IMG/VR virus record: IMGVR_UViG_3300042889_000546
Location: 1-22,602 of that record
Strand: one strand, 5' to 3'
Length of the DNA stretch: 22,602 nucleotides
DNA from: a virus
Part shown: piece after piece, positions 20,665 to 22,602 of the stretch
Layout: each line of letters begins with the position of its first letter
Position numbering within the stretch: the stretch's first letter is position 1
Notes under the pieces: generated by a model
What the model saw: only the letters and a program-made list of their open reading frames with translations
Told to the model about the DNA's origin: nothing
The model's database searches: none
Program-made: the position numbers and the translations under genes

Positions 20665-22602
20665 ATGTCAATAAATTTCCAAGAAATCCTTAAAGAATTA
20701 GAATATCGTGTACAACATGGTATTATTGATTTGACAAAAGAGGAACAAGTTACAAAATTAGTAGAAATTCTAAGAGAAAATAGGGTATCTGATGCAAATG
20801 AAATTGCTCAAAAAGTAAGAGTATATTTTTCTTACTTAAATGAAGCAGGCCCTAAGAAAATGAATGCACCTAAAAAAGATGAACCAGAGGCAATCAAAGG
20901 TTCATTTCCTGCATATTCAAAGGATGCCGATAGAATTGTAGTATTCAAAAATAAGAAAAATTTTGATGATGCAATTCAATCTGGAAAATATTCAAAACCA
21001 ACCCCACAACAAGTTAAAGCTCAAGCTGAAAAAGATAAACTAGATGGTGGTGAGGATGAAAAAGAAACTCCAACAGGATTAACAGGAGAAAAACCAGAAC
21101 AACCCGCTTCAAATATTGCACCTGATGAGTTTAGAAATGGTGCCGAAACGAGAGCACAAAAAGAAAAAAATACTAATTCTAAATTAGACAAAAATGGCAA
21201 ATTTATTCATTTAGAAGATGATGATGCCGTTGATGTAGATGGTGAAGAGATGAGTGTTGTAGATGCAAGAGAATTAGATGACGATACTGTTTATTCTGCA
21301 TTGTTAAAAACCAAAGCTGAAAAAGCTGCAGAAGATGCAGAATCATCCGGAGAAAAGAAAGGTGTAGGTGCAGGTAGTCCTGAATCTAGAGCTGGTGAGT
21401 GTGCCGTTACACATGGTGGTAAACAAATAACTAAACTAATGCAAGATGGTGCAACATATGATGCAGCTAAGGCAAAAGTTATGAAAGAATTAAGAAAGGC
21501 CGTTGTAAAAAATGGTGATGATGATGATACATTTTTAACTGATGCATGGGTAGATTCGGCTGAATCGGTATTAGATTATATTGAAGATAGTATTGGATTT
21601 GAAAATATAAAAGAATTTGTATGGGATACCCCCGCAGGTAGAGCAATCGTTGATACCGAAGGTCATGGTACATCATCGGATTGTTTTGTTTTAACTAATG
21701 ATGGTCTCCGTGTTGGTATATCTCTTAAAAAAGATTTGAGTGTATTTGTATTTAATGGTGGTTTGGCCTCCATGATAGATGAATTGAAGAACGAAGGTAT
21801 GAAAATATCAGATGCATCTACTGGAGAACATTATAAAAACAGAAGAACTGAGGAGTTTAAAAAATTAGCTAATGCAATTACAAAAAACGAAAAAGTTAAA
21901 AAGGAATTTTGTAATGAATTTAATAAAACTAAAAAAGACCCATCTTCAACATTTGGTAAAAACGGAAATAGTAGAGCACAATCTATTATAAATGCAGTTT
22001 ACGAAAAACCAGGTAGAGGTGAAGTTGATAATAGACCAAACGTTAAAAAATCAGGAGCTTCAAAAGCTTTATCTGATGTAAATTGTAACGATGTAATCAA
22101 CCACGTTGTAAATGGTGAATTGAACGGTGATAATATGAAACTTATTGCAGATATGGCAAAGGTTTCAAATAGTGAAAAACTTAGAGGTGGATATGATGGA
22201 TTAAGAGGTTTGGATAGAGAGATGACAAATTCTATTACCGAAGACTTTTTAAATCCAAAAAATAGAGAATCTGTTATCAAATTAGTAAAAGGTGAAACAC
22301 ATATAGACGATATTTTATTTCCAGATAATCCTAAATTAGATGAACTTAAAGTAATATATGGTGAGTCTCCTGCAATTGAAATGAAAAAAGCAAACTTAGT
22401 TAGTTTGATAGGAATTAAAAAAGAATATGCAGAATGGGAAAATGCAAAAACTGCAGAGGATAAAACTAGATTAAGAAAAATATTAGACCAAAAAATAGAC
22501 GCAGCAATTCAAGTAACTGACAAGGGTGGTGTTATGTCAGTTGGTATCAATGTAGGTGATAATAATATTATTCCTGTATTTGATGCAAAAGTTAGAACAA
22601 GA
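20665..22602 (+). CDS. Large unknown protein with a possible PD-(D/E)xK-like nuclease motif (3' partial)
   Basis: The frame starts at ATG 20665 and stays open to the right edge: 646 codons, C-terminus missing. The N-terminus is helical (MSINFQEILKELEYRVQHGI), followed by YFSYLNEAGPKKMNAPKK, a basic segment and a long acidic, low-complexity linker (about residues 120-240, with EDDDAVDVDGEE). From residue about 245 a folded domain begins. It contains GRAIVDTEGHGTSSDCFVLT then NDGLRVGISLKKDLSVFVFN (residues about 325-365). An Asp (339) in a strand followed about 15 residues later by Ser-Leu-Lys-Lys (353-356) is the spacing seen in PD-(D/E)xK-type nuclease folds and in SLKK-containing phage proteins, but the usual acidic residue before the Lys is not present. 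The rest is helical and charged. I do not recognise the family and make no functional claim beyond this. Confidence 0.75.
   Translation, partial: MSINFQEILKELEYRVQHGIIDLTKEEQVTKLVEILRENRVSDANEIAQKVRVYFSYLNEAGPKKMNAPKKDEPEAIKGSFPAYSKDADRIVVFKNKKNFDDAIQSGKYSKPTPQQVKAQAEKDKLDGGEDEKETPTGLTGEKPEQPASNIAPDEFRNGAETRAQKEKNTNSKLDKNGKFIHLEDDDAVDVDGEEMSVVDARELDDDTVYSALLKTKAEKAAEDAESSGEKKGVGAGSPESRAGECAVTHGGKQITKLMQDGATYDAAKAKVMKELRKAVVKNGDDDDTFLTDAWVDSAESVLDYIEDSIGFENIKEFVWDTPAGRAIVDTEGHGTSSDCFVLTNDGLRVGISLKKDLSVFVFNGGLASMIDELKNEGMKISDASTGEHYKNRRTEEFKKLANAITKNEKVKKEFCNEFNKTKKDPSSTFGKNGNSRAQSIINAVYEKPGRGEVDNRPNVKKSGASKALSDVNCNDVINHVVNGELNGDNMKLIADMAKVSNSEKLRGGYDGLRGLDREMTNSITEDFLNPKNRESVIKLVKGETHIDDILFPDNPKLDELKVIYGESPAIEMKKANLVSLIGIKKEYAEWENAKTAEDKTRLRKILDQKIDAAIQVTDKGGVMSVGINVGDNNIIPVFDAKVRTR

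Overview
The window is a stretch of the virion-structure region of a contractile-tailed, T4-like bacteriophage, or a prophage or metagenomic fragment of one. It is very AT-rich and every convincing gene is on the + strand with almost no spacing. A sheath, a tube protein, a gp26-like protein, a tape measure, a tube-initiator-like protein and a LysM/gp53-like wedge protein follow one another, which is a myovirus tail module. The host is not named by the sequence. Start codons lack Shine-Dalgarno sequences and sit in A-rich leaders, and two promoter-like elements resemble the Bacteroidota -33/-7 type, so a Bacteroidota (possibly flavobacterial) host is my best inference, at moderate confidence.

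Layout. 1-5865 is the host-recognition module: a tail fibre cut by the window's left edge, a second paralogous fibre (both end in an intramolecular chaperone domain of the Peptidase_S74 type), a GT-B-like glycosyltransferase, and a virion protein made of an N-terminal domain, an intein-like Hint domain and a LamG-like lectin domain. 5936-8792 holds sheath and tube, closed by a clear terminator. 8890-17706 is the baseplate and tail-assembly block: gp26-like protein, an overlapping small ORF that may be reached by frameshifting, a small basic protein, tape measure, tube initiator, gp53/LysM wedge, a large hub-like protein and a small unknown.

17777-19864 interrupts the structural genes with two non-virion genes, a PhyH-type Fe(II)/2-oxoglutarate dioxygenase and a short family-A DNA polymerase. 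These two share a promoter-like element not seen upstream of the structural genes, and a perfect 11-bp hairpin buries the polymerase start codon. 19913-22602 holds two unrecognised genes, the second running off the right edge and containing a possible nuclease-like motif.

Transcription. An 8-bp word, TATTTATA, lies 14-50 nt ahead of the start codon of seven gene blocks (a TATATATA variant precedes an eighth). It is a candidate late promoter, although it is the reverse complement of the T4 late consensus TATAAATA. No tRNA, rRNA, CRISPR array, insertion sequence or attachment site was recognised, and there is no gene-free stretch longer than about 100 bases.
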